The notes under the pieces: model-generated
Database searches by the model: none
What the model was told of the DNA's origin: nothing
The model's input: only the letters and a program-made list of their open reading frames with translations
Shown here: in pieces, positions 16,585 through 25,269 of the stretch
Position numbering within the stretch: the stretch's first letter is position 1
How the letters are laid out: each line of letters starts with the position of its first letter
Origin: M30B19 sp041741535
GTDB taxonomy: Bacteria; Planctomycetota; Planctomycetia; Pirellulales; Pirellulaceae
Length of the DNA stretch: 64,000 nucleotides
Direction: 5' to 3'
Assembly (NCBI GenBank): GCA_041741535.1
Contig: JBGSJV010000015.1
Span: forward strand, 27,212 to 91,211
Made by a program: the position numbers and the translations under genes

Positions 16585-16607
16585 TCGCCCGTTGGGTTGG
16601 CGGGCGA
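16585..16607 (+). terminator. Hairpin terminator after the DUF1080 gene
   Basis: TCGCCCG (16585-16591) pairs perfectly with CGGGCGA (16601-16607) around a nine-base loop, 22 bases after the DUF1080 stop. No T-run follows, so termination strength is uncertain. Confidence 0.5.
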
Positions 16608-16665
16608 TCATCGGGTCAACTTGATATCGTTGGGGCATCTCTAAAGGCTCCCTAGTCAGAGTCAG

Positions 16666-17085
16666 CTAATTGGGTGGGTGCATCCCTAAAACGCGCCAGT
16701 AGGATCGAACCTCGACAAGTTGCGGGCGATTCATTTTGAGAAGTTCAAGGGTTGCAGTGCCCACGTCTGTTAGTCCAACGATAATGGTACCATTGATCGA
16801 CCAGTCAAAATGATCCAGCCAAACATCCAATTGTGGGTGAAAAATTCGAGTTTCAATTCCCGAGGACGTTAGCACACTGACGCGGTTGGATTTATGGCGA
16901 TTGCAGCTCGGGCAGGCTAGGCATAGGTTCTCGAATTCGGCTTGTCCGCCTCTCGAAACCGGGATAATGTGCTCCACTTCGAACGTCACTACAGAGAGCG
17001 ACTCACGCGACTGGCAATACGCGCATCGTTCTTCAAATCGTTTACGAACCTTCCGTCGAATTTCAACGGCAATGTATTCGCTCAC
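16666..17085 (-). CDS. HNH endonuclease
   Basis: A 139-residue HNH nuclease. The first zinc knuckle is RCAYCQSRE, the catalytic core is FEVEHIIPVSRGGQAEFENLCLACPSCNRHKSNR, giving H..N..H with a second CxxC. After it comes a ~55-residue C-terminal extension (IFHPQLDVWLDHFDWSINGTIIVGLTDVGTATLELLKMNRP) that is typical of the subgroup found in planctomycetes and cyanobacteria. Its start overlaps the stop of an 80-residue gene by four bases, so the pair is translated together. The enzyme should cut DNA; whether it acts in defence, DNA turnover or selfish transfer cannot be told. A beheaded relative with the same partner lies at 9511-9848. Confidence 0.9.
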   Translation of the reverse strand: MSEYIAVEIRRKVRKRFEERCAYCQSRESLSVVTFEVEHIIPVSRGGQAEFENLCLACPSCNRHKSNRVSVLTSSGIETRIFHPQLDVWLDHFDWSINGTIIVGLTDVGTATLELLKMNRPQLVEVRSYWRVLGMHPPN

Positions 17086-17324
17086 GAGCCTTCTTCCGCA
17101 TGCAAGCTTCTTAAGGCGACGATAGCTCGGGCCTTCACAAGATTGAGTTCATCGATTTGCTCGAGGAGCCGATCCAGTTCTCGCCGCTCGTGGGCTGCCA
17201 GCTCTCCGGCAGAACACTTTTCCAACAGTGCATCCAACTCCAGTTGACTCTTGGGTGCAATCGCCATTTCGACGAGCGCTGACAACCCGCCCGTGCTGAT
17301 CGACAGATTCACTTCGTTCGGCAT
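17082..17324 (-). CDS. Small helical partner of the HNH endonuclease
   Basis: An 80-residue, mostly helical acidic protein coupled to the HNH gene by an ATGA overlap. The segment LLEKCSAGELAAHERRELDRLLEQIDELNLVKARAIVAL matches, by pattern, the C-terminal half of the 90-residue protein at 9511-9783. No DNA-binding or enzymatic motif is visible. I treat it as a conserved accessory protein of the nuclease; an inhibitor (antitoxin-like) or specificity role is inference only. Confidence 0.8.
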   Translation of the reverse strand: MPNEVNLSISTGGLSALVEMAIAPKSQLELDALLEKCSAGELAAHERRELDRLLEQIDELNLVKARAIVALRSLHAEEGS

Positions 17325-17724
17325 TAGACCGTCTCAAAAAAAGGGGGGGGTAACTCCAAGGCTAATAATAACGAGTGCAACAAGGCATTTCCAGATTGGA
17401 AGTGGCGGTGCACAGCCCAATGGAACAAATGGCACATCCCCTGACTTCGGCAATGGGCAACGTCAAGCTCCCTTTCTAGCTGCATTTCCAATTAGATATC
17501 CCCAGAGCTATCACACCATCAGGCCGCCGATTCATACCGCATTTCTCGCCGGAGAATCGCTCCCACTATTACAACCCGAATCTCGGGCTACCAGGCTGCT
17601 GAGACCTCCACTTCAGCAACCGATTAAGGAATAGAAGGCTACAAACTTTTCGCATATTTTTGGCCTACCCATGCATCCCTTAAGCTAGAGTCTCCCGCTC
17701 CCCCTTATCTCAGGATTTCCACCT
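17325..17724. other. 400-base region with a poly-A/poly-G tract
   Basis: The gap between the HNH pair and the YjfB-like gene. Directly upstream of the HNH partner lies a run of seven A followed by eight G (about 17336-17350), a homopolymer pair that could vary in length and sits where the promoter of the HNH pair must be. A plus-strand frame across the gap has no family resemblance. Nothing else is visible. Confidence 0.45.
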
Positions 17725-17922
17725 ATGTCCTCCTGCAGTGCTTGCTCTACCGTGATGGCCGCTCAATCCGAGGCCCTATCGCAACAAATCAACTTCGCGG
17801 TGCTCCGCAAACAACAAGATGCCACCAAGGCCCAAGGTGACGCTGCGGTCCAACTGCTCCAATCTGCCGCGGCTGCCGGCAAAGCGATTGGCAAGGGCGG
17901 TCAGTTTGACGCGATTGCCTAG
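17725..17922 (+). CDS. YjfB-like small putative motility protein
   Basis: A 65-residue protein with MSSCSACSTVMAAQSEAL at the N-terminus and VLRKQQDATKAQGDAAVQLLQSAA in the middle, matching the pattern of the YjfB family (putative motility protein), in which a helix with V-x-x-K-x-x-(D/E)-x-x-K-x-Q-G-x-x-x-x-x-L-L is conserved. Planctomycete members often carry cysteines near the start, as here (C4, C7). The role is unknown. Its TAG stop is shared with the convergent caspase-like gene: the bases CTAG at 17919-17922 are palindromic and serve as stop on both strands. Confidence 0.7.
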   Translation: MSSCSACSTVMAAQSEALSQQINFAVLRKQQDATKAQGDAAVQLLQSAAAAGKAIGKGGQFDAIA

Positions 17923-18566
17923 CTGAACATGCTGGTGATTTTGTGGTTCTCGTGAAAGTAGATATTGAACCCGTAGTTGGTGTGAGCACTCGTAATCAAT
18001 GCCACCATGCGGGTCGCCGCTTCGTGAGCCATCTTTCGCGGCGATAGTTTGTGTTTGCGGCGGCTGCGATTTGCCAGATATTGTTCGGCTAACTTGCTAA
18101 TAAAAACCATGTCGATCGCGCTGCCATCGATCCAATCGACCGCACGGGAATAACCCGCGACCCACTCCAGTTTCGTGGCGGGCTCTTGCAACAAAAACCG
18201 AGCCGTTTCCGTGTTGCCCGTGTGGCAAGTGCCCAGGAACAGCCCTTTGATCTGGCCACTGGCATTGCAATTCTTGAAGATGTTCCGAAACTCGGTGCGA
18301 CTGATGGCGGTGGTTGGTGTTGGCGAGATGCAATTTGCATCCCCATGGCTGGCGACATAAATCACTTCGGAAACACCATCTTCGGAACGAGCACGGAGAA
18401 CCGTTTCCAGCGACGAGCGGTCGGCGAACATGTCGTAGTAAATTGCCGAAGGGTTCTCGTAATGGATTGCAGCAACGGCTTCAAATAGCTGACGCACACC
18501 ATGGTTCCCGGTCCGCCACCACCGCGATTCCACCACTGCAATCGGTCCCATAAAAACTTTCTGCAA
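17919..18566 (-). CDS. Small caspase-like (clan CD) protease-fold protein
   Basis: A 215-residue protein of unknown family by name. It shows the caspase/CHAT layout: a beta strand ending VIYVASHGD gives a candidate catalytic His74, and 40 residues later LFLGTCHTGN gives candidate Cys114. The residues between (CISPTPTTAISRTEFRNIF) and after (LEWVAGYSRAVDWIDGSAIDMVF) fit the alpha/beta fold of that clan. There is no signal peptide, no membrane segment and no attached sensor domain, so it is a lone catalytic domain. Known relatives are cysteine proteases cutting after basic or acidic residues, often within defence or cell-death modules; here no partner gene is coupled. Catalytic competence is inferred. 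Confidence 0.65.
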   Translation of the reverse strand: MQKVFMGPIAVVESRWWRTGNHGVRQLFEAVAAIHYENPSAIYYDMFADRSSLETVLRARSEDGVSEVIYVASHGDANCISPTPTTAISRTEFRNIFKNCNASGQIKGLFLGTCHTGNTETARFLLQEPATKLEWVAGYSRAVDWIDGSAIDMVFISKLAEQYLANRSRRKHKLSPRKMAHEAATRMVALITSAHTNYGFNIYFHENHKITSMFS

Positions 18567-18674
18567 ACACCGCCAAGCACTCGATTCCCGACGATTATTT
18601 TAGATCAGAAAATTGTGATTACGAGCCAGAAACACACGGTTTGCGATGGTCTCGACAGGGTGATTCCAACTGGA

Positions 18675-21443
18675 TTAGCCTACCGTTTGCAGTCCTGCAG
18701 CAACGCCATTGACGGACAGTGTGATTGCTTTGAGCAATTCGTCGGTACGCGATGGATCGGTATTTTCGCGAAGCTCGCGCAGCAAGGCGACCTGAATAAT
18801 GTTCAAGGGGTCAACGTAGGGGTTGCGGACTCGAATCGAATGTTGCAACCAGGGCTCCGTTTCCAGGACATGCTTCGAGTCGGTCACAAACAAGACCAAA
18901 CGTCGCGTGGCTTGAAATTCTTCTTCGATGAGTTTGAATACCTTATCCGCCAGTTCACCGGGGGCCAGCCCCGAGTACAACCGGGCAATTCCCATATCGG
19001 CTCGGGCCAACCCCAAATGCACGTTGTGCAATAGTGTGCGAAAGAATGGCCATTGGCGATACATTTCGCGCAGCTGAATCAGTCGCTGCCGTTCATCGGA
19101 TGCGACCCACTGCGAGATCCCGCTACCCACGCCATACCAACTGGCGATATTGGCTCGCGTCTGTGTCCACGCAAAGACCCAAGGAATCGCGCGCAAGTCG
19201 TCCAACTTCATGGTTGTCGACCGACGTGATGGCCTAGAACCGAGCTTCAAATGATCGATCAAATCGATGGGCGTGGTCGCTTGGAAATAGTCGACAAAAC
19301 CAGGAAGTTCGACCAAGTCGCGGTACTTTTTGTAGGCATGCCCCGCCAACTCTTCCATCACTCCGAACCAATGGGGCTGCTTCTCGAAAGTCGGCCGTGT
19401 GCCCGTCGTGCAGATCACGGCATGCACCAATTGTTCCAAGTGGCGGTGGGCAATCGCCGGTTCGCTGTAACGCGAGCTTACCACTTCGCCTTGTTCGGTG
19501 ATCCGGATTCGACCGCGAATCGAATCAGGGGGTTGAGCCAAAATCGCTCGATTGGTGGGTCCACCGCCGCGGCCCAACGAGCCGCCGCGGCCATGGAACA
19601 AGGTCATCTTGATCCCAGCTGCTTTGCAAACTTCCGCCAGGGCCTGTTGTCCCCGGTACAACTGCCAATTGGCTTGCAGATAGCCACCATCTTTGTTGCT
19701 ATCGCTGTAGCCGATCATGATTTGTTGTTGATTGCCACATTGACGCAAGTGTTCGGCATATTCGGGGATCTCGAACAATTGCTGCATGAACTGGGGGGCG
19801 TCGTGCAAATCCTGAATCGTCTCAAACAAGGGCACCAGATTCAATTGCCCGAACAGGCCAGCGTCCTTTGCCAACAGCAGAACTTCTAGGACTTGGCTGA
19901 CATCATGGGTCATGCTGATGATGTAGTTGCGAATCGCGCGCGGTCCAACGACTTCATGCACTTGTCGGATGACTCGGAAGAGCTCGAGGGTCTCGTTGAC
20001 TGGGGGGCTAAATTGAAGCCGTGAGGTCAAAGGCCGAGGACTGTCGATTTCGCGGCAGAGGATCGCGCGCTTTTCCGCTTCAGGCATTGTTCCATAGTTG
20101 TCGGCCAACTTGTACGCAGCGAATAGTTCCGACATGGCCGCGCGATGGACCGCCGAATGTTGCCGAACGTCCAACGATGCCAAGTGAAACCCAAACACTT
20201 CCACCGACCGGATGAGCGTTTCCAACCGCCCCGTCACCAATCGCAGTCCGTTGTTGGCCAACAAGCTGTCGCGAATCATCAACAGGTCGGCCAGAAATTC
20301 TTCGGCCTGGCGATAGGCGCGTGGATTCTCCGTCGGTCGGTCCCAGGAACCAGAATTCTGTTCGCGAGTCGCTCGGAGCCGCCGAAACATGATGATCAAC
20401 TTTTGCCGGTACGGCTCTTGATCAAAGCGACTAAAGACTTCCGCTTCCGCGGCCGGAATCAGTTTGCGATCCAGTTCCAAACTGGCCAACAATTCGTTAC
20501 TAAACCCGGTCCGTGTTCGCGAGGGACTTAGCAAGTGGTACAAATAGTCCACTTCGTAATTGTAGTGCTTGAGAATCGCCTCGCGTTGCTCCCGCAGGGT
20601 ATCGCGAGTCACTTCGGGGGTCACAAAAGGATTGCCATCACGATCACCACCGATCCACGAACCGTATTCCAGGAAAGCCGGAATATCAAAATGATGGCCA
20701 GGGTAATACGTGGCTAGGGCCGCTTTGAGTTCTTGATAAATTTGTGGGATCACACGGAACAGCGTATTTTCAAAGAAATACAGACCGCTGTTGCGGACCT
20801 CGTCCATCACGGTTGGTTTGCGTTCGCGAGTCTCATCGCTTTGCCACAGCAGGACGATGTAGCCGTGAATCTCGTCGTGCAGTTGGTGTTTGACTCGTTG
20901 CGAGTGGCCGGGCTGATTCAGTTGATGCAAACGTTCGGCGATTTCTTTGAGAATCTGCCGGATCGTCCGGCGTTTGGATTCTGTCGGATGCGCGGTGAAC
21001 ACGGGCATGATCTGCAATAGATGCAGATTCTCTTGCACTTGCCGGGCGGTCAAGCCTTCGTGGTGCAGAATTCGAATGGCATCGGCAATCGTCTCGCTAA
21101 TCGGCACGCCGGCTTCATCGGCTTCCGTCATTCGTTCGGACAAAACGCGGACTCGATGTTGTTCTTCCGCCAAGTTTACCAATTGAAAGTACGTCGAAAA
21201 CGCCTTCAAGTTCGCGTCGGTCATCCGCAAATCTTGCAGGACTTTGGGAACCTGGTCCAAAAGTCGTTCGAACGCTTCAGGATCCCCGTTGCGCCAGGCC
21301 TTGGCAAGGCTGCGGATTTTTTCTTCTTGTTGGTAGACCTCAGGTCCCGCCTGTTCCATCAGGACTTGGCCCAACAAACCGCCCAACAACCGAATCGTGC
21401 GACTCAGATCGGGCGGTGTTTCCAAACTTGTCGTAGCATCCAT
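18675..21443 (-). CDS. ppc: Phosphoenolpyruvate carboxylase
   Basis: A 922-residue enzyme that adds bicarbonate to phosphoenolpyruvate, giving oxaloacetate to refill the TCA cycle. All signature sites are present: VFTAHPTESKRRT with the catalytic His, WIGGDRDGNPFVT, IGYSDSNKDGGYLQANW, LFHGRGGSLGRGGGP and RITEQGEVV. The length is in the normal range (about 880-970). The C-terminus reads TLSVNGVAAGLQTVG, ending ...TVG, where most family members end NTG. The gene stands alone between the caspase-like gene and a secreted protein five bases upstream of its start, suggesting co-transcription with the latter. Confidence 0.97.
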   Translation of the reverse strand: MDATTSLETPPDLSRTIRLLGGLLGQVLMEQAGPEVYQQEEKIRSLAKAWRNGDPEAFERLLDQVPKVLQDLRMTDANLKAFSTYFQLVNLAEEQHRVRVLSERMTEADEAGVPISETIADAIRILHHEGLTARQVQENLHLLQIMPVFTAHPTESKRRTIRQILKEIAERLHQLNQPGHSQRVKHQLHDEIHGYIVLLWQSDETRERKPTVMDEVRNSGLYFFENTLFRVIPQIYQELKAALATYYPGHHFDIPAFLEYGSWIGGDRDGNPFVTPEVTRDTLREQREAILKHYNYEVDYLYHLLSPSRTRTGFSNELLASLELDRKLIPAAEAEVFSRFDQEPYRQKLIIMFRRLRATREQNSGSWDRPTENPRAYRQAEEFLADLLMIRDSLLANNGLRLVTGRLETLIRSVEVFGFHLASLDVRQHSAVHRAAMSELFAAYKLADNYGTMPEAEKRAILCREIDSPRPLTSRLQFSPPVNETLELFRVIRQVHEVVGPRAIRNYIISMTHDVSQVLEVLLLAKDAGLFGQLNLVPLFETIQDLHDAPQFMQQLFEIPEYAEHLRQCGNQQQIMIGYSDSNKDGGYLQANWQLYRGQQALAEVCKAAGIKMTLFHGRGGSLGRGGGPTNRAILAQPPDSIRGRIRITEQGEVVSSRYSEPAIAHRHLEQLVHAVICTTGTRPTFEKQPHWFGVMEELAGHAYKKYRDLVELPGFVDYFQATTPIDLIDHLKLGSRPSRRSTTMKLDDLRAIPWVFAWTQTRANIASWYGVGSGISQWVASDERQRLIQLREMYRQWPFFRTLLHNVHLGLARADMGIARLYSGLAPGELADKVFKLIEEEFQATRRLVLFVTDSKHVLETEPWLQHSIRVRNPYVDPLNIIQVALLRELRENTDPSRTDELLKAITLSVNGVAAGLQTVG

Positions 21444-21448
21444 GTCGA

Positions 21449-23452
21449 TTACTGATCTGATTCGGCGGGGACGGGACTGGAGATGGCCGGATCGGGTTTG
21501 GGCAGAATCACGCCGACAAAGAACCAGCCGTCCGATTCGGTCTCCAAAGACCAGCCACTAATGCCCAGATGCGGAGCGATAACGTTCTCAAAGTCTTGCG
21601 GCAGCTTCGAACCATCCACTTTGCGAGTGACACCACCCTCTTGCATTTCTTTGAGCATCCGCGCGAGCAAACTATTGTCTCGCGGGACTTTATTCTTTCT
21701 TAGCAGTTCATAAATAAATTTGATCGAACGATCGACCCGGCCAAATTGCCGAATGCTATCCGGCGCCGGGGACAATTGATCCAGTTTTTCGCCGATGAGT
21801 TTGAAATCACTGGCGTCGGTCAAGGGTCCGGCTTCGCGATTGGCGACCTTCTTCAAAAACTCCACATTGTTGGAGAAGAAAATGTTCCCGTTCGCGACAA
21901 CCACAAATTGGTCTGGGAATAATGGAGGCTCGGTGGCAACTGGGGCTTCTTCGGTTTCTTCCCCTGAAAGCAAGTCATCCAAGTCGATTTCGTCTTCGGA
22001 CTCTTCAATGCGTTCGGCTTTCCAAATGGTGCGACCATCTTGGAACGGCAGGGCCTTCCATTTACTTTTTTGCGGCTTGAAGAAGCCATCCAAATCGTCG
22101 GCGATCCACTGTTCGTTTTCGGAGCCTTCGGCGATCTTGAGCCCGACAACCATCCGTTCGCTGCCTTCTTCGATGGGTTCTTCGAAGTCCGAAACGAAGG
22201 TGATTTTGCCGTCGAGGCGCTCGGCGATGCCCTTGATGTCGAACTTGATGCTTTGTCGTCCCTTCTTCCAGCCATCGACCATGGTTTCCCAATTGCCGGG
22301 CTGAGTGAACTCGTCGACCAACAAGCCAACGGAATCAATACCCGTGGCGAAATTCCAATGAAACGTTGCCGCGGTTGCCGCATGGTCAGGAACCCATGGC
22401 TCCCATTTCACTTCTGGATGCGGATTGGGGAAATCCAGCAACTGCGCGGCCTTCTCAAAGCGCGGGCCTTCGGAGTTTCCAGGCGCGTAGATGAAAAACC
22501 GGTGCAACATTTCCATGTTATTATGAGCGAACATAAAGTCGCCCCCAACGGCTTTGGTGGCTCCGAACCCTTGACGCTGCAAAATAGCGGCAATTTCTTT
22601 TGGTTCGCGAGCGTTCGGATCCAAGCGACTCGATCGGTTTCGTTTGGCGATCAAGTCGGACAATTCGACGTACCCAAACGGTTCAATAAACCAACGGATT
22701 TGTGGTTTCCAATCGTCTTCCGCTTGAAGGCAGCGAGCGCGAACTTTGCTAAATGGCTCGTGTTTACCCAGCACGTTATCCAGTGGTTCGGGGCTTAAGA
22801 TCGAAGCCATCACTTCGCTCAAAATATCCAAGTCGTCGCAGGCGATCAAACGATCCGCGACTCGCGTGAAGTAGACACTTTCGCGCACTGCAATCCCACG
22901 CGGTTTTTCAAACTCCCAACGAGTAACCTTTTGTTCCAACACATCGAGTTCTGACGGTTTGGCTGCGCGGGAAGTCAGATCCGTTTCGATGTCGGACATC
23001 AGCTGTTTGTAGTCGGCCTCGTGACCTGCAACATCGACCATGATTACAATCGCATGGTTGGCCGCCTCGCTTTGACCTTCCTCTCGATTCAAGATAGCGG
23101 CAAAGCAAATTTCCCCTGTGTTCAGTTTGCTGACTTTCTCCATGTTCATAGCAAACTTCAAGTTGCGATTGTCCAGCCAATCGGTAACCTGGCTCGAAAA
23201 GCTTTCCACGACCGGAGCCAAATCGGGATCTTGCGCCAATTGGCCCATTTTCGTGCCGTAAAGCGCGGCTTCCAGGTCTGTGATACTCGACACACTGACC
23301 CAAGCTCGCGTGGTAGCTGGCAAATAAAACTCCGAGGACATTCGCGCAGGCTCTTGAGCAACCGCCACTCCGCAGGTCATCAGAACAATGGTCGCAGCCA
23401 ACACCAAACTGGTCGACAGCTTGCCGAAAAGAAAATCTGCTGGACGCACCAC
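21449..23452 (-). CDS. Large exported protein of unknown function
   Basis: A 667-residue protein that I do not recognise by family name. I start it at the GTG at 23452, eight bases after AGGGAG; a TTG two codons earlier is only two bases from that site. The N-terminus is a signal peptide (FGKLSTSLVLAATIVLMTCGVAVAQE). The mature part alternates beta strands and helices: SSEFYLPATTRAWVSVSSI, NHAIVIMVDVAGHEADYKQLMSDIETDL, VYFTRVADRLIACDDLDIL. An acidic linker (ESEDEIDLDDLLSGEETEEAP) sits near residue 490. The architecture resembles planctomycete secreted proteins of the DUF3352-like type, which is only a guess. A tandem repeat lies immediately upstream. Confidence 0.75.
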   Translation of the reverse strand: MVRPADFLFGKLSTSLVLAATIVLMTCGVAVAQEPARMSSEFYLPATTRAWVSVSSITDLEAALYGTKMGQLAQDPDLAPVVESFSSQVTDWLDNRNLKFAMNMEKVSKLNTGEICFAAILNREEGQSEAANHAIVIMVDVAGHEADYKQLMSDIETDLTSRAAKPSELDVLEQKVTRWEFEKPRGIAVRESVYFTRVADRLIACDDLDILSEVMASILSPEPLDNVLGKHEPFSKVRARCLQAEDDWKPQIRWFIEPFGYVELSDLIAKRNRSSRLDPNAREPKEIAAILQRQGFGATKAVGGDFMFAHNNMEMLHRFFIYAPGNSEGPRFEKAAQLLDFPNPHPEVKWEPWVPDHAATAATFHWNFATGIDSVGLLVDEFTQPGNWETMVDGWKKGRQSIKFDIKGIAERLDGKITFVSDFEEPIEEGSERMVVGLKIAEGSENEQWIADDLDGFFKPQKSKWKALPFQDGRTIWKAERIEESEDEIDLDDLLSGEETEEAPVATEPPLFPDQFVVVANGNIFFSNNVEFLKKVANREAGPLTDASDFKLIGEKLDQLSPAPDSIRQFGRVDRSIKFIYELLRKNKVPRDNSLLARMLKEMQEGGVTRKVDGSKLPQDFENVIAPHLGISGWSLETESDGWFFVGVILPKPDPAISSPVPAESDQ

Positions 23453-23470
23453 TCGCAACTCTCCCTGTAG

Positions 23471-23596
23471 TAACCGAACTGCCTATAGCAACCGAACTGC
23501 CATTCGTAACGGAACGGCCATTCGTAACCGAACGGCCAATCGTAACCGAGCGGCCATTCCTAACCGAACAGCCATTCCTAACCGAACGGTTTGTGA
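23471..23596. repeat. Seven-unit 18-bp tandem repeat upstream of a secreted protein
   Basis: Seven consecutive 18-base units with consensus taaccgaacggccattcg start at 23471, 23489, 23507, 23525, 23543, 23561 and 23579; the last unit is diverged in its second half. Units differ at one to four positions. The length is a multiple of three and all minus-strand frames are open through the array. It ends ~19 bases before the GTG of the secreted 667-residue protein, so it sits in its 5' untranslated region or promoter. A single related unit occurs at 39055-39072. The 228 bases between the array and purB hold nothing else I can identify. Confidence 0.85.
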
Positions 23597-23824
23597 AACC
23601 CCAACCGGCGTTTGGGGCACCGCTTCCCATGGCTCAGCGCCCCGACAACATTTTAGCCGGGTGAACGTCAGTGCCTTAAGTTACCAGATCGACAAACGAC
23701 CTCCTAGATGGATCTTGCCTACGTGCCTAAGATAGCCGAACTTGGCTTTTGGCCCCAAAAGGGCCGGTTATTAGGCCCCTCGTTCCAACCAGACCGGCAA
23801 AGATAACTCGCGAGCAGCTACCGC

Positions 23825-25261
23825 ATGTCCCAGCACGAAGTGTACGAAAACCCCCTGATTACCCGGTACGCCAGTTCAGCGATGGGGAAGATCTTCGGCG
23901 ACCAAGCCCGTTTTTCCACGTGGCGGAGACTCTGGGTGGCCTTGGCAGTTGCCGAGCAGGAACTGGGGCTGGACATTAACGATGGCCAAATCGCTGAAAT
24001 GCGGGCGGCGGTTGATTCGATCGACTTCCAGCAAGCGGCAATTTTCGAGCGGAAACTACGTCACGACGTGATGGCCCATGTGCATGCCTTTGGTCTGGTG
24101 GCTCCTGCGGCGATGCCAATCATTCATTTGGGCGCCACCAGCTGCTATATCACCGACAACACCGACCTGATCTTGATGCGTCAGGCAATGCAGCTCGTCC
24201 GCCGAAGATTGGTGGCCGCGATTGTTCGGCTGGGGAAAGTCGCCGCCGAGTATCGGGCGCTTCCGTGTCTGGGCTACACCCATTTCCAACCGGCTCAGCC
24301 CACGACCGTCGGCAAGCGAATTTGCCTGTGGATCTACGACCTGGTTTTGGATTTGGAGGAACTGCAGTTTCGACTTGGGCAACTCAAGTGTCGCAGTATT
24401 AAAGGAACGACGGGTACGCAAGCCAGTTTTTTGGCCCTGTTCGACGGAGATCACGACAAGGTCCGAAAACTGGAACAACGAGTGGCCCAGGAGATTGGCT
24501 TTGACGGGATCTATGCCGTGACCGGCCAGACCTACACGAGAAAAGTGGACGCGCAGATCCTGGACTGCTTGTCCGGGATTGCGCAGAGCGTCCACAAGAT
24601 CGCCACCGACATTCGCCTTTTGGCCAATCGAAAAGAGATCGAAGAACCGTTCGAAAAGGACCAAATCGGTTCGTCGGCCATGGCTTACAAACGCAATCCC
24701 ATGCGGAGCGAGCGGATGTGTTCGCTGGCTCGATACGTCATGAACCTACCCGCGAACATGGCCCAAACGGTTGCCACTCAATGGCTCGAGCGGACCCTGG
24801 ATGATTCGGCCAATCGCCGAATCGTGATTCCGCAAGGTTTTTTGGCCATCGACTCGATCCTATCGCTGCTGATTAACGTCGCTGACGGTCTGGTAGTTTA
24901 TCCCAAGGTGATTGAAAAGAACTTGCGAGCCGAATTGCCGATGATGGCAACCGAAAACATCATGATGGCGGCGGTCAAAGCCGGCGGGGATCGTCAGCAT
25001 TTGCACGAACAAATTCGCTTGCATTCCGTAGCGGCAGGAGCGAGAATCAAGCTAGAGGGGCTCGATAATGACTTATTGGAACGAATCCAAGCCGATCCCG
25101 CATTTGGGTCGGTTGACGTCGCCCAGATGCTGGATCCGATCAACTTTGTCGGCCGAGCCCCGGAACAAGTTGACGAGTTCCTGGACCAACACGTGCAACC
25201 GCTGATGGTCGCGTTTGCCCACGAGCTCCACTCCGGCGACGAGGCCGAGATCAAGGTGTAA
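23825..25261 (+). CDS. purB: Adenylosuccinate lyase
   Basis: A 478-residue enzyme of the fumarase/aspartase superfamily that removes fumarate from SAICAR and adenylosuccinate in purine synthesis. It carries the family signature GSSAMAYKRNP near residue 285, the catalytic-loop His in HDVMAHVHAFG, the substrate-binding HLGATSCYITDN, and LGYTHFQPAQPTTVGKR with the second His. Slightly longer than E. coli PurB but matching eukaryote-like PurB lengths. An NHL-repeat gene follows after eight bases on the same strand. Confidence 0.96.
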   Translation: MSQHEVYENPLITRYASSAMGKIFGDQARFSTWRRLWVALAVAEQELGLDINDGQIAEMRAAVDSIDFQQAAIFERKLRHDVMAHVHAFGLVAPAAMPIIHLGATSCYITDNTDLILMRQAMQLVRRRLVAAIVRLGKVAAEYRALPCLGYTHFQPAQPTTVGKRICLWIYDLVLDLEELQFRLGQLKCRSIKGTTGTQASFLALFDGDHDKVRKLEQRVAQEIGFDGIYAVTGQTYTRKVDAQILDCLSGIAQSVHKIATDIRLLANRKEIEEPFEKDQIGSSAMAYKRNPMRSERMCSLARYVMNLPANMAQTVATQWLERTLDDSANRRIVIPQGFLAIDSILSLLINVADGLVVYPKVIEKNLRAELPMMATENIMMAAVKAGGDRQHLHEQIRLHSVAAGARIKLEGLDNDLLERIQADPAFGSVDVAQMLDPINFVGRAPEQVDEFLDQHVQPLMVAFAHELHSGDEAEIKV

Positions 25262-25269
25262 CCACTTCG

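Noticed and set aside
22908..23630. 240-codon minus-strand frame beginning in the tandem repeat (hexapeptide repeat start)
   Set aside because: Only the repeat part is regular; after it the frame overlaps the well-supported 667-residue gene in another frame.
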